This document shows, in pieces, positions 30,533 to 39,116 of a DNA stretch of 64,000 nucleotides. The notes under the pieces are model-generated. The model saw only the letters and a program-made list of their open reading frames with translations, made no database searches and was not told the DNA's origin. The number at the start of each line of letters is the position of its first letter. Within the stretch, counting starts at the first letter, position 1. Where the stretch lies: assembly GCF_000225345.1 (NCBI RefSeq), contig NC_015977.1, forward strand, positions 3,410,001 to 3,474,000, written 5' to 3'. Position numbers and translations under genes: made by a program. The stretch comes from Roseburia hominis A2-183. Its GTDB lineage: Bacteria; Bacillota; Clostridia; Lachnospirales; Lachnospiraceae.

Positions 30533-32160
30533 CCTCCGTCAGGATTGTAAGCAGACAATCATATACTTCCTTTATCTGCTGCTCTCCGAGGGTTCCAAAA
30601 CACATCTGCGCCTTTTTTATTTTGTCGCAATAAATTTGTATTCCTGTCTGCTTCTTCCCATTTTCTATTCTTACAAATATATCGGCTTCCACACCGATAC
30701 TTTCTTTTTCCTGTATTCCACAAATAATCAAATCAGACTGGTTGTAATAAGTCTGCCAATACAGGAAATCACCAATCTTATTACTTATATTTTCATCAAC
30801 AGCAAAAGGGATATATTCTAAATCATACAATACGCTCTCCTGTTCAGTGGAAATAGCATATGCATTATAGCCCTCCGCTTCAAAACTCTTTCTTAATTCC
30901 GTAAGCCACCATATCTGATCCTGTTCTTTACCACTTTTTAAAAGTATGACAGGTATATTAATATTCTCCTTCTTTATCCTTGAACATAAGATCTGTTCTT
31001 TTCTGTTTCTTCTGCTCCAGAAAAAGCACTGTGTATCCGGCTGCTCTGCTATTTCATTGCCAAGATACACAATGTGCTTCTCCCTGTATTCATTAAACTC
31101 ATTTTTATCATACAAAATTACAGTGTCTGCTTCTTCCTTTGCAGCTACCTCAAAATAAACCTCTTCCTTACTCTTTAATACCTTTCCGGCAATCCATCCT
31201 TTTTCTATCCAATCCGGAATATATTGTACACATTTTCCCCTGAATTTCTGGTATAAATGCTTCTTAATCTGCCATACATTATTGATCCATGACTGTTCCA
31301 TCATTAACCTTCCAGCCATTGCTGTTACATAAGGTGCCGCATAGCTGTTACTTTTCTGAAGCGTTATATCGTTTCCTCCAAACCAGATTTTGTGTTCCGA
31401 TGGAGCTGCAAAATCCACACCTTTATCCCGCAAACCTTCCGCATCAATGTTAAATGTATCTTTTGCTTTTACTCCGATAACATTTGAAAAGGATGCCGGA
31501 AAAGCCGTATACCCACTATTAGCAGTTGCCGCAATTATGATAAGTCCCTTATTGGCATATTGATTTACCAACTGCCGAATTATTCCTTTGTCCTTAAAAT
31601 GTGTTGAATATTCTTGTGCGATGAAATCGCACTTCCGGAAATTTGGAAATCAGAGTTCCGGTACTCGGAAATCGCCTATTTTGTGCTTGATGACTTATCC
31701 ATTTCTGTTGGGATATTTGTCAAGACCTTGCCGCATCTGCGGTGCGTAGCAGTCTTTACAAATGTCTCAGCAGAAATTATGATTCGGTATGCACAAAAGC
31801 GGATCTAAAAAGTGATTTCCATATCACCGGACGGCTGATGTAAAACCATCTGGAATATTCATGTGTAGTTCCAAAACTCAGATTGACAAGTCTTATATTG
31901 TTCATCAGACACCAGTCAAACGCTGATTTCAGATCATCCACATTTCCTTTTCCTGTATTATCAAGCAGTTTATAACTGTATAATTCTGCGTCGGCACAAT
32001 TAAGCCCTATGATCATGGCACAATTTGTCCCATGCAGAAACAAATCCTCCTCATCACTGATATTTCCTTTGTTCTGCTGAATTATATCGGGTAATCCACA
32101 TGATGCAAGCAATTTTTCGTCTACACCATTATCTAATACTGCAATCTTTAATTTATTCAT
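30516..32160 (-). pseudogene. subtilisin-like (S8) peptidase split by an insertion
   Basis: The N-terminal part (32160 to about 31853) has the catalytic Asp in IAVLDNGVD and His in LFLHGTNCAMI, ending NLSFGTTHEYS. The rest resumes at HFKDKGIIRQL, with AATANSG and the Ser motif KSNSYAAPYVTA, plus a ~230-residue C-terminal region without a family I can name firmly. Removing 31614-31852 and one 8-base repeat restores one continuous frame. All three catalytic residues are kept. The gene lies beside an ABC exporter, as for leader-peptide proteases of peptide-maturation clusters. Confidence 0.8.
31614..31852. mobile_element. 239-bp MITE-like insertion with an 8-bp target duplication
   Basis: GAATATTC occurs at 31606-31613 and 31853-31860. 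The sequence between them is absent from the reconstructed subtilase frame. The ends show only an imperfect inverted similarity (CCGG..AT.TGGAAATCA pattern). A 64-codon plus-strand frame inside has no recognisable family. Small size and target duplication suggest a non-autonomous element. Confidence 0.65.
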
Positions 32161-32189
32161 CCACCGCATTTACTCTGCTACCACAAATG

Positions 32190-32390
32190 TGGTAGTTATT
32201 AGACTTCGTTGCTTTATGCCAACTTATCTCTCGTAGCCTAGCCTTGTATGCGGTTTCTGTCCGTCGGACCAGAGATTTGCCAACGACTTCCTTCAGATTT
32301 TACCTCACGGTGAACACCCTTGCTGTTCAGCTATACATTTCCCACTACCTGGGCATATTCGGGACCTTTCACCCATTAGAGCGCGCCCAT
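32190..32390 (-). mobile_element. 5' fragment of a group II intron
   Basis: The minus strand shows domain-I-like segments such as GAAAGGTCCCGAAT, CTGAAGGAAGTCG and CGACGGACAGAAACCGCAT, typical of bacterial group II introns near the 5' end. No domain V or reverse transcriptase follows. It lies between the terminator of the intact peptide operon and the split subtilase, so the two loci are now separated by it. Confidence 0.5.
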
Positions 32391-32402
32391 GGCGCGCATA
32401 CA

Positions 32403-32432
32403 TAAAAAATAGCCTTTCTGCAAAGGCTATTT
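32403..32432 (-). terminator. terminator of the radical SAM peptide operon
   Basis: Perfect 10-base arms AATAGCCTTT (32408-32417) and its complement (32422-32431), then TTTTTT on the minus strand. Confidence 0.9.
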
Positions 32433-32523
32433 CTAACGTAATTCTTTAATACTATTTAAGATTTTTATCATTGCATTCTTTTCCTTGCCTGACAGCTGCT
32501 AAACTTAGTACTCACAATATATT

Positions 32524-33744
32524 TCAAATCCCCCATACATGTTTTTCCAAGAGATTTTTATATTGCTCACACCGTTTTTCTTTCAACTGATTATTATTGT
32601 AAATATTTGTGTTTACTGCATGACACATAGAAGAACAAAAATATCTAACATCGCATTCATTACATGGTGTAACCGTATCTACAACACAAATCGTATTAAT
32701 TCGTTTAACATCATGAAAAATTATATCCAGTTCATCAATATCTCCCAAAATAACATTTGACTCTTCCATAGCTGAACACAAAGTCACTTTACCACTTGCA
32801 TTAATAGAAAGTATTTGACTTCCAGCATTACACATGGCTAACATGTTAATTCTCTTAGATATATTATCTTCTTTTCCTTTTTCGTTATCATTAATTAAGT
32901 CATCATAAAACTTTAAAGCTCTTCCCTTTACAGAGAGTGTTCTTAGAATAGGCTTTACTTCAAATTTATTACAAAGTTCTTTGAAGTCAGTTACATGATT
33001 TTTATTATTACTTGTTAGAACCATAGAAAGTGAAATGTTATCAATTTTATTATTTTTTAGCAAAATTATAGTCTCAATAACTTTATCAAACACCCCTTGT
33101 CCTCGTATGAAATCTACGCTATTCTTGTCATATCCATCTAAACTAATACTAATTTCATCCACACATGACTTTAATATACTAATATGTTCAGGATAAATTA
33201 AAGTAGCATTTGAAATAATATCAATACGCCCCATAAAATTCTTTCTTGCATATTCTAAATATTTTGAAATATTAGACAAACAAAAAATTTCACCACCACT
33301 TAATGTTACTGAGGATATATTATTTTCTGCGGCCCAATGTATGATTCTATGAAACATCTCTTGTGGCATTGAAGATTTATCTTGCTCACCATACTCGCCA
33401 GAACAATGCTTACATCTCAAATTACATTTTGTAGTTAATTCAATGTCTAATCGTTCTATAGTTTTCTTGTTTTCACTCCAGTCTTTACGTTTTATCACTT
33501 TTATTTTTGCTAAAGCCTTAATAATCTCAATATAATATTGCTTCCGTGCATTATCCGTATTCCGCATTAACAGCTCAAAACCATTTTCTAGTCCTATGTA
33601 TGTTTTTATTTTTTCAAAGTCTTTAGTTAGAATTTTTATCCATAAACCACACTCTCTCACATTACCAATAACTATTTCATTATAGTGATTTAAAATTCTT
33701 GTATTATCCGAAAAGCATATATTATCCAGTTTAATTTCGTTCAT
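32524..33744 (-). CDS. radical SAM peptide-modifying enzyme A (SPASM-type)
   Basis: About 406 residues. Residues 1-90 form a small domain without Cys motif that could be the peptide-recognition (RRE-like) part. The radical SAM cluster is CNLRCKHC, with GEQ and TLSGGE nearby. The C-terminal auxiliary cluster region ends CNECDVRYFCSSMCHAV, a SPASM-like pattern. Such enzymes install thioether or C-C crosslinks in peptides. ATG 33744 has AAAGGTG upstream. Last gene of the operon, seven bases after the subtilase stop (measured to the longer start). Similar to the enzyme at 35004-36197. Confidence 0.88.
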   Translation of the reverse strand: MNEIKLDNICFSDNTRILNHYNEIVIGNVRECGLWIKILTKDFEKIKTYIGLENGFELLMRNTDNARKQYYIEIIKALAKIKVIKRKDWSENKKTIERLDIELTTKCNLRCKHCSGEYGEQDKSSMPQEMFHRIIHWAAENNISSVTLSGGEIFCLSNISKYLEYARKNFMGRIDIISNATLIYPEHISILKSCVDEISISLDGYDKNSVDFIRGQGVFDKVIETIILLKNNKIDNISLSMVLTSNNKNHVTDFKELCNKFEVKPILRTLSVKGRALKFYDDLINDNEKGKEDNISKRINMLAMCNAGSQILSINASGKVTLCSAMEESNVILGDIDELDIIFHDVKRINTICVVDTVTPCNECDVRYFCSSMCHAVNTNIYNNNQLKEKRCEQYKNLLEKHVWGI

Positions 33745-33766
33745 ATTTACACCTTTCATTGTATTA

Positions 33767-34648
33767 TTAGTGAAGTATAGATCCTATTTTGTTAACAAAA
33801 TTTTCTAAATAAGCTAAATCTGGCATCCAAAAGGAATCATAAATATATGATTGTTGAGTTTTTTCTTCAATTATCCTAACAAGTGCTGTTATATTCCGTG
33901 GAGTAGCCTGGGCGATTTTAAATGCTTTATTTTCATCATATAAATTCCAAATAGAAATTTCTTCCTCAATACTTTTCATTAATTTAGCATTAATTATTGA
34001 TTGTCTCTGAATTTTTTTATTACTATTAAATATAAAACTTTGCTGCATTAAACATTTTTTTAAATTTTGTATACTTACATGATTCTGCAATAATTCATAT
34101 ATTTTTTTTATAATAAATGGAGTCAAAAAACTATTTGCTCCACTTAAAACATAAGACGATCCCAACCATGGTATAATTCTTGGAGAATTATTAATATAAA
34201 TAACATTGTTACTGGTAACAAGATTATTTTGTTTACCTTGGACACTAATTATTCTATTATTACAAGAAAGATAATTTATTTTTCCATTATTTGATTCTGA
34301 TGTAACTATTATTATTCCTTGAGACAGACATTTATCTAAAAGAATTTCTAACTCCGAATCTTTAATAAATGCTTCAATTCCTAAACTTAAATTAATAATA
34401 TTAACGTCACTGTTTAACGCTTCAAGTAGTGCCACTTTTAAAGACGACAGCTTCCCTTTTCCAGTTCTATCCAATATTTTTATACTATACAATTCCAAAC
34501 CAGAACTAATTGAATCAATTAATTTTATAATACATGTACCATGACCGTTTTCATCTTTGTTAGTTTCATCTGTGAAATTTATATTAGTAATTTTATTCTG
34601 TAATGGTTGACTAAAATCAAACCCACTATCTAACACAGCAATTTTCAT
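33767..34648 (-). CDS. subtilisin-like (S8) peptidase of the peptide cluster
   Basis: 293 residues with no signal peptide. Catalytic Asp in IAVLDSGFD, His in ENGHGTCIIKL, and Ser in SGANSFLTPFI; the oxyanion region SESNNG is present. It is thus probably active and cytoplasmic. It is smaller than secreted subtilisins. In this setting it would remove the leader of the precursor encoded 176 bases upstream. It parallels the split subtilase at 30516-32160. Confidence 0.88.
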   Translation of the reverse strand: MKIAVLDSGFDFSQPLQNKITNINFTDETNKDENGHGTCIIKLIDSISSGLELYSIKILDRTGKGKLSSLKVALLEALNSDVNIINLSLGIEAFIKDSELEILLDKCLSQGIIIVTSESNNGKINYLSCNNRIISVQGKQNNLVTSNNVIYINNSPRIIPWLGSSYVLSGANSFLTPFIIKKIYELLQNHVSIQNLKKCLMQQSFIFNSNKKIQRQSIINAKLMKSIEEEISIWNLYDENKAFKIAQATPRNITALVRIIEEKTQQSYIYDSFWMPDLAYLENFVNKIGSILH

Positions 34649-34676
34649 TGAAGTTATTTACACCTACTCACTAATT

Positions 34677-34789
34677 AAAAAGAATGCCCTAAAAGTCTCT
34701 CGCACCACATACTACAACCCCAAAATACACCTTATCAAATGTTCTAGGGCTTGTATAATATTGGTTTTACAAAGACTTCTAGGGCACCC
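34677..34789 (-). promoter_or_regulatory. long hairpin between precursor and subtilase genes, probable attenuator
   Basis: Complementary arms (about 34682-34701 and 34770-34789, sharing TGCCCTA and AAGTCT) enclose about 70 bases, followed on the minus strand by TTTTTAA. It would end part of the transcripts after the precursor, giving more peptide than enzyme, as is common in such operons. Confidence 0.6.
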
Positions 34790-34824
34790 ATTTCTTACTC
34801 ATTTACATGTTTACCTGATACTTT

Positions 34825-34962
34825 CTACCACAGTGGCCAAGTATTATCAGTTTCTTTCCAGCCACAATCTTTTGATGCCGTTTTCTCAAAATACTGTTCG
34901 CAATCATCGTCACATCCATAACCTTTGATTTCAACTTCAAGTTCTTTTTCTTTGTTTCCCAT
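34825..34962 (-). CDS. 45-residue Cys/Trp-containing precursor peptide (candidate RiPP)
   Basis: ATG 34962 follows a strong GGGAGGAG at seven bases; the stop is at 34825. The first 16 residues are charged (MGNKEKELEVEIKGYG), like a leader. The core has Cys17, Cys21 and Cys33 in GCDDDCEQYF and KDCGW, and ends with three spaced Trp (GW, TW, PLW). There is no GG cleavage site. It lies between two radical SAM genes and a subtilase. I do not recognise the sequence; it may relate loosely to the Clostridium Cys-rich peptide classes predicted with radical SAM maturases. Confidence 0.8.
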   Translation of the reverse strand: MGNKEKELEVEIKGYGCDDDCEQYFEKTASKDCGWKETDNTWPLW

Positions 34963-35003
34963 GATAACTCCTCCCTTCTTTAAAATTTTATTTGTAAATT
35001 AAA

Positions 35004-36197
35004 TTACAAATCATTATCAGTGTGCCACACAATTTTTTCCAATTTATTCTTTTTAATATGACACCTCTCAACACGTTTTTTATTGTTTGAGTATATCACA
35101 TTATTTCTTGAAATACAAGTATCCGCACAAAAATACCGTACATTACAATTTTGACATGGAGCGATTTTGTCAACTATAGGTTTTGCAAACAAACCGTCTA
35201 TATGTATCTTGTGTTCCGAAACTATAAAACTTCCAATTCCTAATTCTTCCTCTCTTAATGCAGCACATGAAAACACTATTCCATAAGTATTAATAAAAAT
35301 AGAACGATATTGATGGTTACATAAACATTTAAATGTAAGTCCTTTTTCAGTCAGATTATGCATAATACGCAATTCCATAGGATCCTCCGCAAAATTTTCT
35401 TCTGCCCGTCCTTTTATATTAAGCTGTCTAATAACCGGCTTAATATGTAATCGTTCAGATAACTCTTTGAACTTTATTATTTCAGAATTATCATCGCCAA
35501 CACTTACACATGATAAAGTAATTCTTTCATACCCACACATCTTCAGTTTATTAATTAATGCAATAACTTTATTATATACACCCTTTCCCCGTATCATGCT
35601 CACACTGTTTTCATCATATCCATCTAAACTAATATGTAAAGCATGAATATACCTCATTATAAGCTCGATGTACTCATCAGTTACCAAAGTTCCGTTTGTA
35701 ATTATTTCTAATGACCCAGTAAAATTCTGCTTAATCACTTTACATACATCGACTATATCTTTCCGGCAAAATGGCTCACCGCCTGTTAATAATATTCTTT
35801 TCACTTTATTGTCTTCCGACCATTTTGAAATAGCTTTTATCATATCAATTGGCATTTCTCTATATTTTTTCCCACCAAAGGAATACGAGCAATGTTTACA
35901 TGCCAAATTACACTGAGTTGTTATCTCAATGGTTATATCCGAAGGATATAATTGTAACTCATCCTTTTCTGCATTATCAATGCAAATACCTACTTCCCGA
36001 AATGCATTTATATATTTTTTTTCTTTTTCAGATAGTAAAGATATATTATTTTGAGACTTTTGCACCAAATCTTTATAAAGAGAATGCGACATTTTGATCC
36101 ATCTTCCATCAAAAGCAATATTGCCAACAATACATTCATTACCATTTATTAATACTCTCGTATACTTCGAAAAAAATATACTATTGATATTTTTCAT
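35004..36197 (-). CDS. radical SAM peptide-modifying enzyme B (SPASM-type)
   Basis: 397 residues. An N-terminal ~85-residue domain precedes the cluster motif CNLACKHC (Cys96, 100, 103), then LLTGGEPFCRKDI and the partial barrel. The C-terminus has CQNCNVRYFCADTCISRN, an auxiliary-cluster pattern shared with enzyme A, of which it is a paralog. Its start overlaps the end of the next enzyme by four bases, and the precursor gene follows after 41 bases. Likely acts on that precursor. Confidence 0.9.
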   Translation of the reverse strand: MKNINSIFFSKYTRVLINGNECIVGNIAFDGRWIKMSHSLYKDLVQKSQNNISLLSEKEKKYINAFREVGICIDNAEKDELQLYPSDITIEITTQCNLACKHCSYSFGGKKYREMPIDMIKAISKWSEDNKVKRILLTGGEPFCRKDIVDVCKVIKQNFTGSLEIITNGTLVTDEYIELIMRYIHALHISLDGYDENSVSMIRGKGVYNKVIALINKLKMCGYERITLSCVSVGDDNSEIIKFKELSERLHIKPVIRQLNIKGRAEENFAEDPMELRIMHNLTEKGLTFKCLCNHQYRSIFINTYGIVFSCAALREEELGIGSFIVSEHKIHIDGLFAKPIVDKIAPCQNCNVRYFCADTCISRNNVIYSNNKKRVERCHIKKNKLEKIVWHTDNDL

Positions 36198-37204
36198 AAC
36201 TTTTCCTCATTTATTCGATACAATATCTTTCTATATCCACAAAAGAAAGAATTAGTTTTATTCAAGTACCCTGTCATTTTATAATTTCCATATAAACAGC
36301 TAGCACTTTTGCAACATTTAAAATATCTGCATCCAACACAATCTTCCCTATTCAAAGACGTTCCATCTGTATATCGCGGTTCAATTTCTGAAACGTTTTC
36401 TATATTTCCTAAAAGAAATTGTTTATCATCCATAACATATGTACAAGGATAAACATTCCCCCCCAAATCAATACTAAACATGCTATAACCTCCCGCGCAG
36501 CCCCGTCTACCGATAAACAATTCATCATCATCTAGGTTTATATATGCATTCTTTCTTATATTTCTTATCTTATCTATTTCTCTTAATTGTCCTTCGAGAA
36601 TCTCCAATGACTTGTCACTCCATTCAGAATCGAAATAATCTGGTACAACTTTCAACACTGTAAAGCCACGATTTATCAAATATTCACAACTACTACTAAG
36701 TTTTGAAACAGTTTTTGAATTATAGGTCACTCTCGCAGACAATTTTAAACTTGCATCAAACAATCGCGGAATGAGATCATCGACATCGCGCCACGCTGAT
36801 GATCGGTTTTTATATCGTCTATTTATGCTATATATCTCTTCATCACCGTCTATACTTAATGCACATTCCACATTATTTTTTTTTAACCAAATAAGCATAT
36901 CATCCGTCATTAATGTTCCATTAGTTGTTATAGAATAAAAAGGAGTGATTTTGTCATCAATTTTTTCATTTGCAATCTCAACAAATTTTTTAATAAAAGG
37001 AAACTTAATTAAGGGTTCTCCACCAAAAAATTTAATGAATATTTTTTTAGAGGCGGTCTTATAACACATTGTATTAATAAACTCTATTGTTTTTTCGATA
37101 TAATCAATTTCGCAAACACCAGTATCCTCTCTTATAAGTCCTTCTTCATAGCAATAACTACAGGCCATATTACATGTCTTAGTTACCCAAATACTTAATT
37201 TCAT
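36194..37204 (-). CDS. radical SAM enzyme C with SPASM-like tail
   Basis: 336 residues, without the N-terminal extra domain. Cluster motif CNMACSYCYEEG at residues 11-18, KFFGGEPLIKF, then GGNVYPCTYVMDD and CVGCRYFKCCKSASC followed by a further FFCGYRK Cys. This resembles anaerobic sulfatase-maturase/peptide-maturase SPASM proteins and is only distantly like enzymes A and B. It overlaps the exporter gene by four bases. Confidence 0.9.
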   Translation of the reverse strand: MKLSIWVTKTCNMACSYCYEEGLIREDTGVCEIDYIEKTIEFINTMCYKTASKKIFIKFFGGEPLIKFPFIKKFVEIANEKIDDKITPFYSITTNGTLMTDDMLIWLKKNNVECALSIDGDEEIYSINRRYKNRSSAWRDVDDLIPRLFDASLKLSARVTYNSKTVSKLSSSCEYLINRGFTVLKVVPDYFDSEWSDKSLEILEGQLREIDKIRNIRKNAYINLDDDELFIGRRGCAGGYSMFSIDLGGNVYPCTYVMDDKQFLLGNIENVSEIEPRYTDGTSLNREDCVGCRYFKCCKSASCLYGNYKMTGYLNKTNSFFCGYRKILYRINEEKL

Positions 37205-38865
37205 ACTGTCATCTTACCCCCTTCATGCAATTCCAATTTTATTATCCGATTACAAATTTTTAAAATTTGTGGTTTATGAGTTATAATAATTACAGTTTTT
37301 TCTTTAAAATGATTTTTAATAAACTCTATCATCTTCTCTTCACTATTAGAATCCAAGGCAGCAGTCGGCTCGTCTAGAACACAAATCGGCTTATTATCCA
37401 AATAAAGCTTATAAAGAGCTAATTTTTGAGCCTCCCCTCCTGATATATTTAAATTATTTTCTTTTACTTCAAAATTACCTTTTAATATACTGTTTCCTGA
37501 TTCGTAAAAGTTCATTTCTTCCAAAAATTTTTTCATTTTATTTAATTCTTTTTCACTCTTTAGAATATTATTAAACTCTTCAGCCAGCAAATAGCTATTT
37601 TGAGTCATAACGCCTATTTGCGTCTGCAAATATTCCATATCAAATGTGTTAATATCAATTCCATCAATCTCAATTTTGCCACGTTCGACAGTACACAATT
37701 TAGTCAGCAATCTGACTAATGTAGTTTTTCCGCTTCCATTGTTCCCTACAATACCAATGATTTCTCCTCTATTAAACGTTTCGGTAAATCCTTTCAATAT
37801 AAATCTTTCATTGTTATAACCAAACCATACATTATCAAAAGAAATATTTCCCATAAGCTCGCTGCTGTGTTTATAATCTCCCTTGATTATATTTTTTTCA
37901 TTAAACATTACATTATAAATGTTATCTAATAAAGGAAAGAAATTTTTTATTTTAACAAACATATTTCCTATTGATACTATAGGACTATATAATCTTTGCA
38001 CATAAATAGTCATACTAAACAACAAACCAACAGAAATCAAATTATTAGAAACATCAACAGCACCTAAAATTAATACAATAACAATTGCAAGAACATTAAA
38101 AGACATTCCTGTCATTCCAACAGTACACATGGTTTTCGTAAAATCTAATCCTTCTTTAGCCAGTTCATCACATTTATCTGCATACATTTTTTTTATATAT
38201 TGAGTTTTTCCCGTCATTTGTAATGAAGGCATATTATTAATGGTTTCAGTGGAAAATGAGTTAAAATCTCCCATAGTCACTCTCAACTTTTTCATACGTT
38301 CTTTACTCTTATTTGCCACTTTTCGCTGAATAAATGCAAATATAATTGACATTACAACAACCAAAATGCCAATTTTAGGATTTAATATAATTATATATGA
38401 ACTAATCCCTATACACAAACAAATATTTACTACCAATTCGCTGATATCAGATGTTAGTAGTTCTTGCAATTTTTCTATGTCATTATCTAAAATTGTGAGT
38501 ACATCCCCTACTTTGTACTGGTTCCAAAATTGAATATCAACTGTATTAAGCTTTTTATATAATTTTTGTTTTGTCCTTAATACTATATCATTACCGAATT
38601 TAAAAAAAAATACTTTTTGCAAATAATAGAAAATTACCATTAATATCCCGCAAATCAACATCTCAGTAGTATACAACACTATATTTGAAACATCTCCCAT
38701 AACAACTCCCAGATCAACAATTTTGCTTAAAAAACTAGGAAATATTACAGAAGCAATTGTATAGATCATTAAGAAAGAAAAACATTTTATCTGATTAACG
38801 ATATACTTTTTTTTCTCTATATCTACTATTTTTAGTAAACGTTTCAAAAAAGTTTTTAATTCCAT
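37201..38865 (-). CDS. ABC exporter of the peptide cluster
   Basis: About 554 residues. Six membrane helices in residues 1-320 and an ATPase domain: GIVGNNGSGKTTLVRLL, ISGGEAQKLALY, ICVLDEPTAALD, IITHKPQ. There is no N-terminal C39 peptidase, so leader removal must come from another protein, presumably the subtilase. ATG 38865 follows GAGGGGG. First gene of the operon exporter-C-B-precursor-subtilase-A. Confidence 0.9.
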   Translation of the reverse strand: MELKTFLKRLLKIVDIEKKKYIVNQIKCFSFLMIYTIASVIFPSFLSKIVDLGVVMGDVSNIVLYTTEMLICGILMVIFYYLQKVFFFKFGNDIVLRTKQKLYKKLNTVDIQFWNQYKVGDVLTILDNDIEKLQELLTSDISELVVNICLCIGISSYIIILNPKIGILVVVMSIIFAFIQRKVANKSKERMKKLRVTMGDFNSFSTETINNMPSLQMTGKTQYIKKMYADKCDELAKEGLDFTKTMCTVGMTGMSFNVLAIVIVLILGAVDVSNNLISVGLLFSMTIYVQRLYSPIVSIGNMFVKIKNFFPLLDNIYNVMFNEKNIIKGDYKHSSELMGNISFDNVWFGYNNERFILKGFTETFNRGEIIGIVGNNGSGKTTLVRLLTKLCTVERGKIEIDGIDINTFDMEYLQTQIGVMTQNSYLLAEEFNNILKSEKELNKMKKFLEEMNFYESGNSILKGNFEVKENNLNISGGEAQKLALYKLYLDNKPICVLDEPTAALDSNSEEKMIEFIKNHFKEKTVIIITHKPQILKICNRIIKLELHEGGKMTV

Positions 38866-38922
38866 CTGCAACCCCCTCAAAGATTATATAATAACCATTT
38901 TTTACTCATACCAATATGATTA

Positions 38923-38951
38923 ATTTTAACATTTTAAAAAACAATATACAA
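38923..38951 (-). promoter_or_regulatory. candidate promoter of the peptide operon
   Basis: Minus-strand TTGTAT (38946-38951), 17-base spacer, TAAAAT (38923-38928), in very AT-rich DNA, about 60 bases before the exporter gene. Confidence 0.4.
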
Positions 38952-38997
38952 TATACAGCGAGTTTGTCCTTACTAAATAGCCACGTTTACCAATAAG

Positions 38998-39058
38998 CAA
39001 AAGCCCTAATCATGGTTATGGATTCTCTTGAATCGCAAACTCCTGATTGGACTTTTAT
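38998..39058 (-). terminator. hairpin after the FtsX-type permease gene
   Basis: Arms AAAAGCCCTAATCAT and an imperfect complement near 39040-39055, then TTTTGCTTATT on the minus strand. Probably separates the permease unit from the peptide operon. Confidence 0.6.
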
Positions 39059-39116
39059 TTTTAAAAAGTAATAAATCTTCTATCTAATCTACACTCAAAT
39101 TCTATCTGCGAAGAAA

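Noticed and set aside
31614-31808. 64-codon plus-strand frame inside the 239-bp insertion
   Set aside because: No ribosome binding site or family; probably chance within a short non-coding element.
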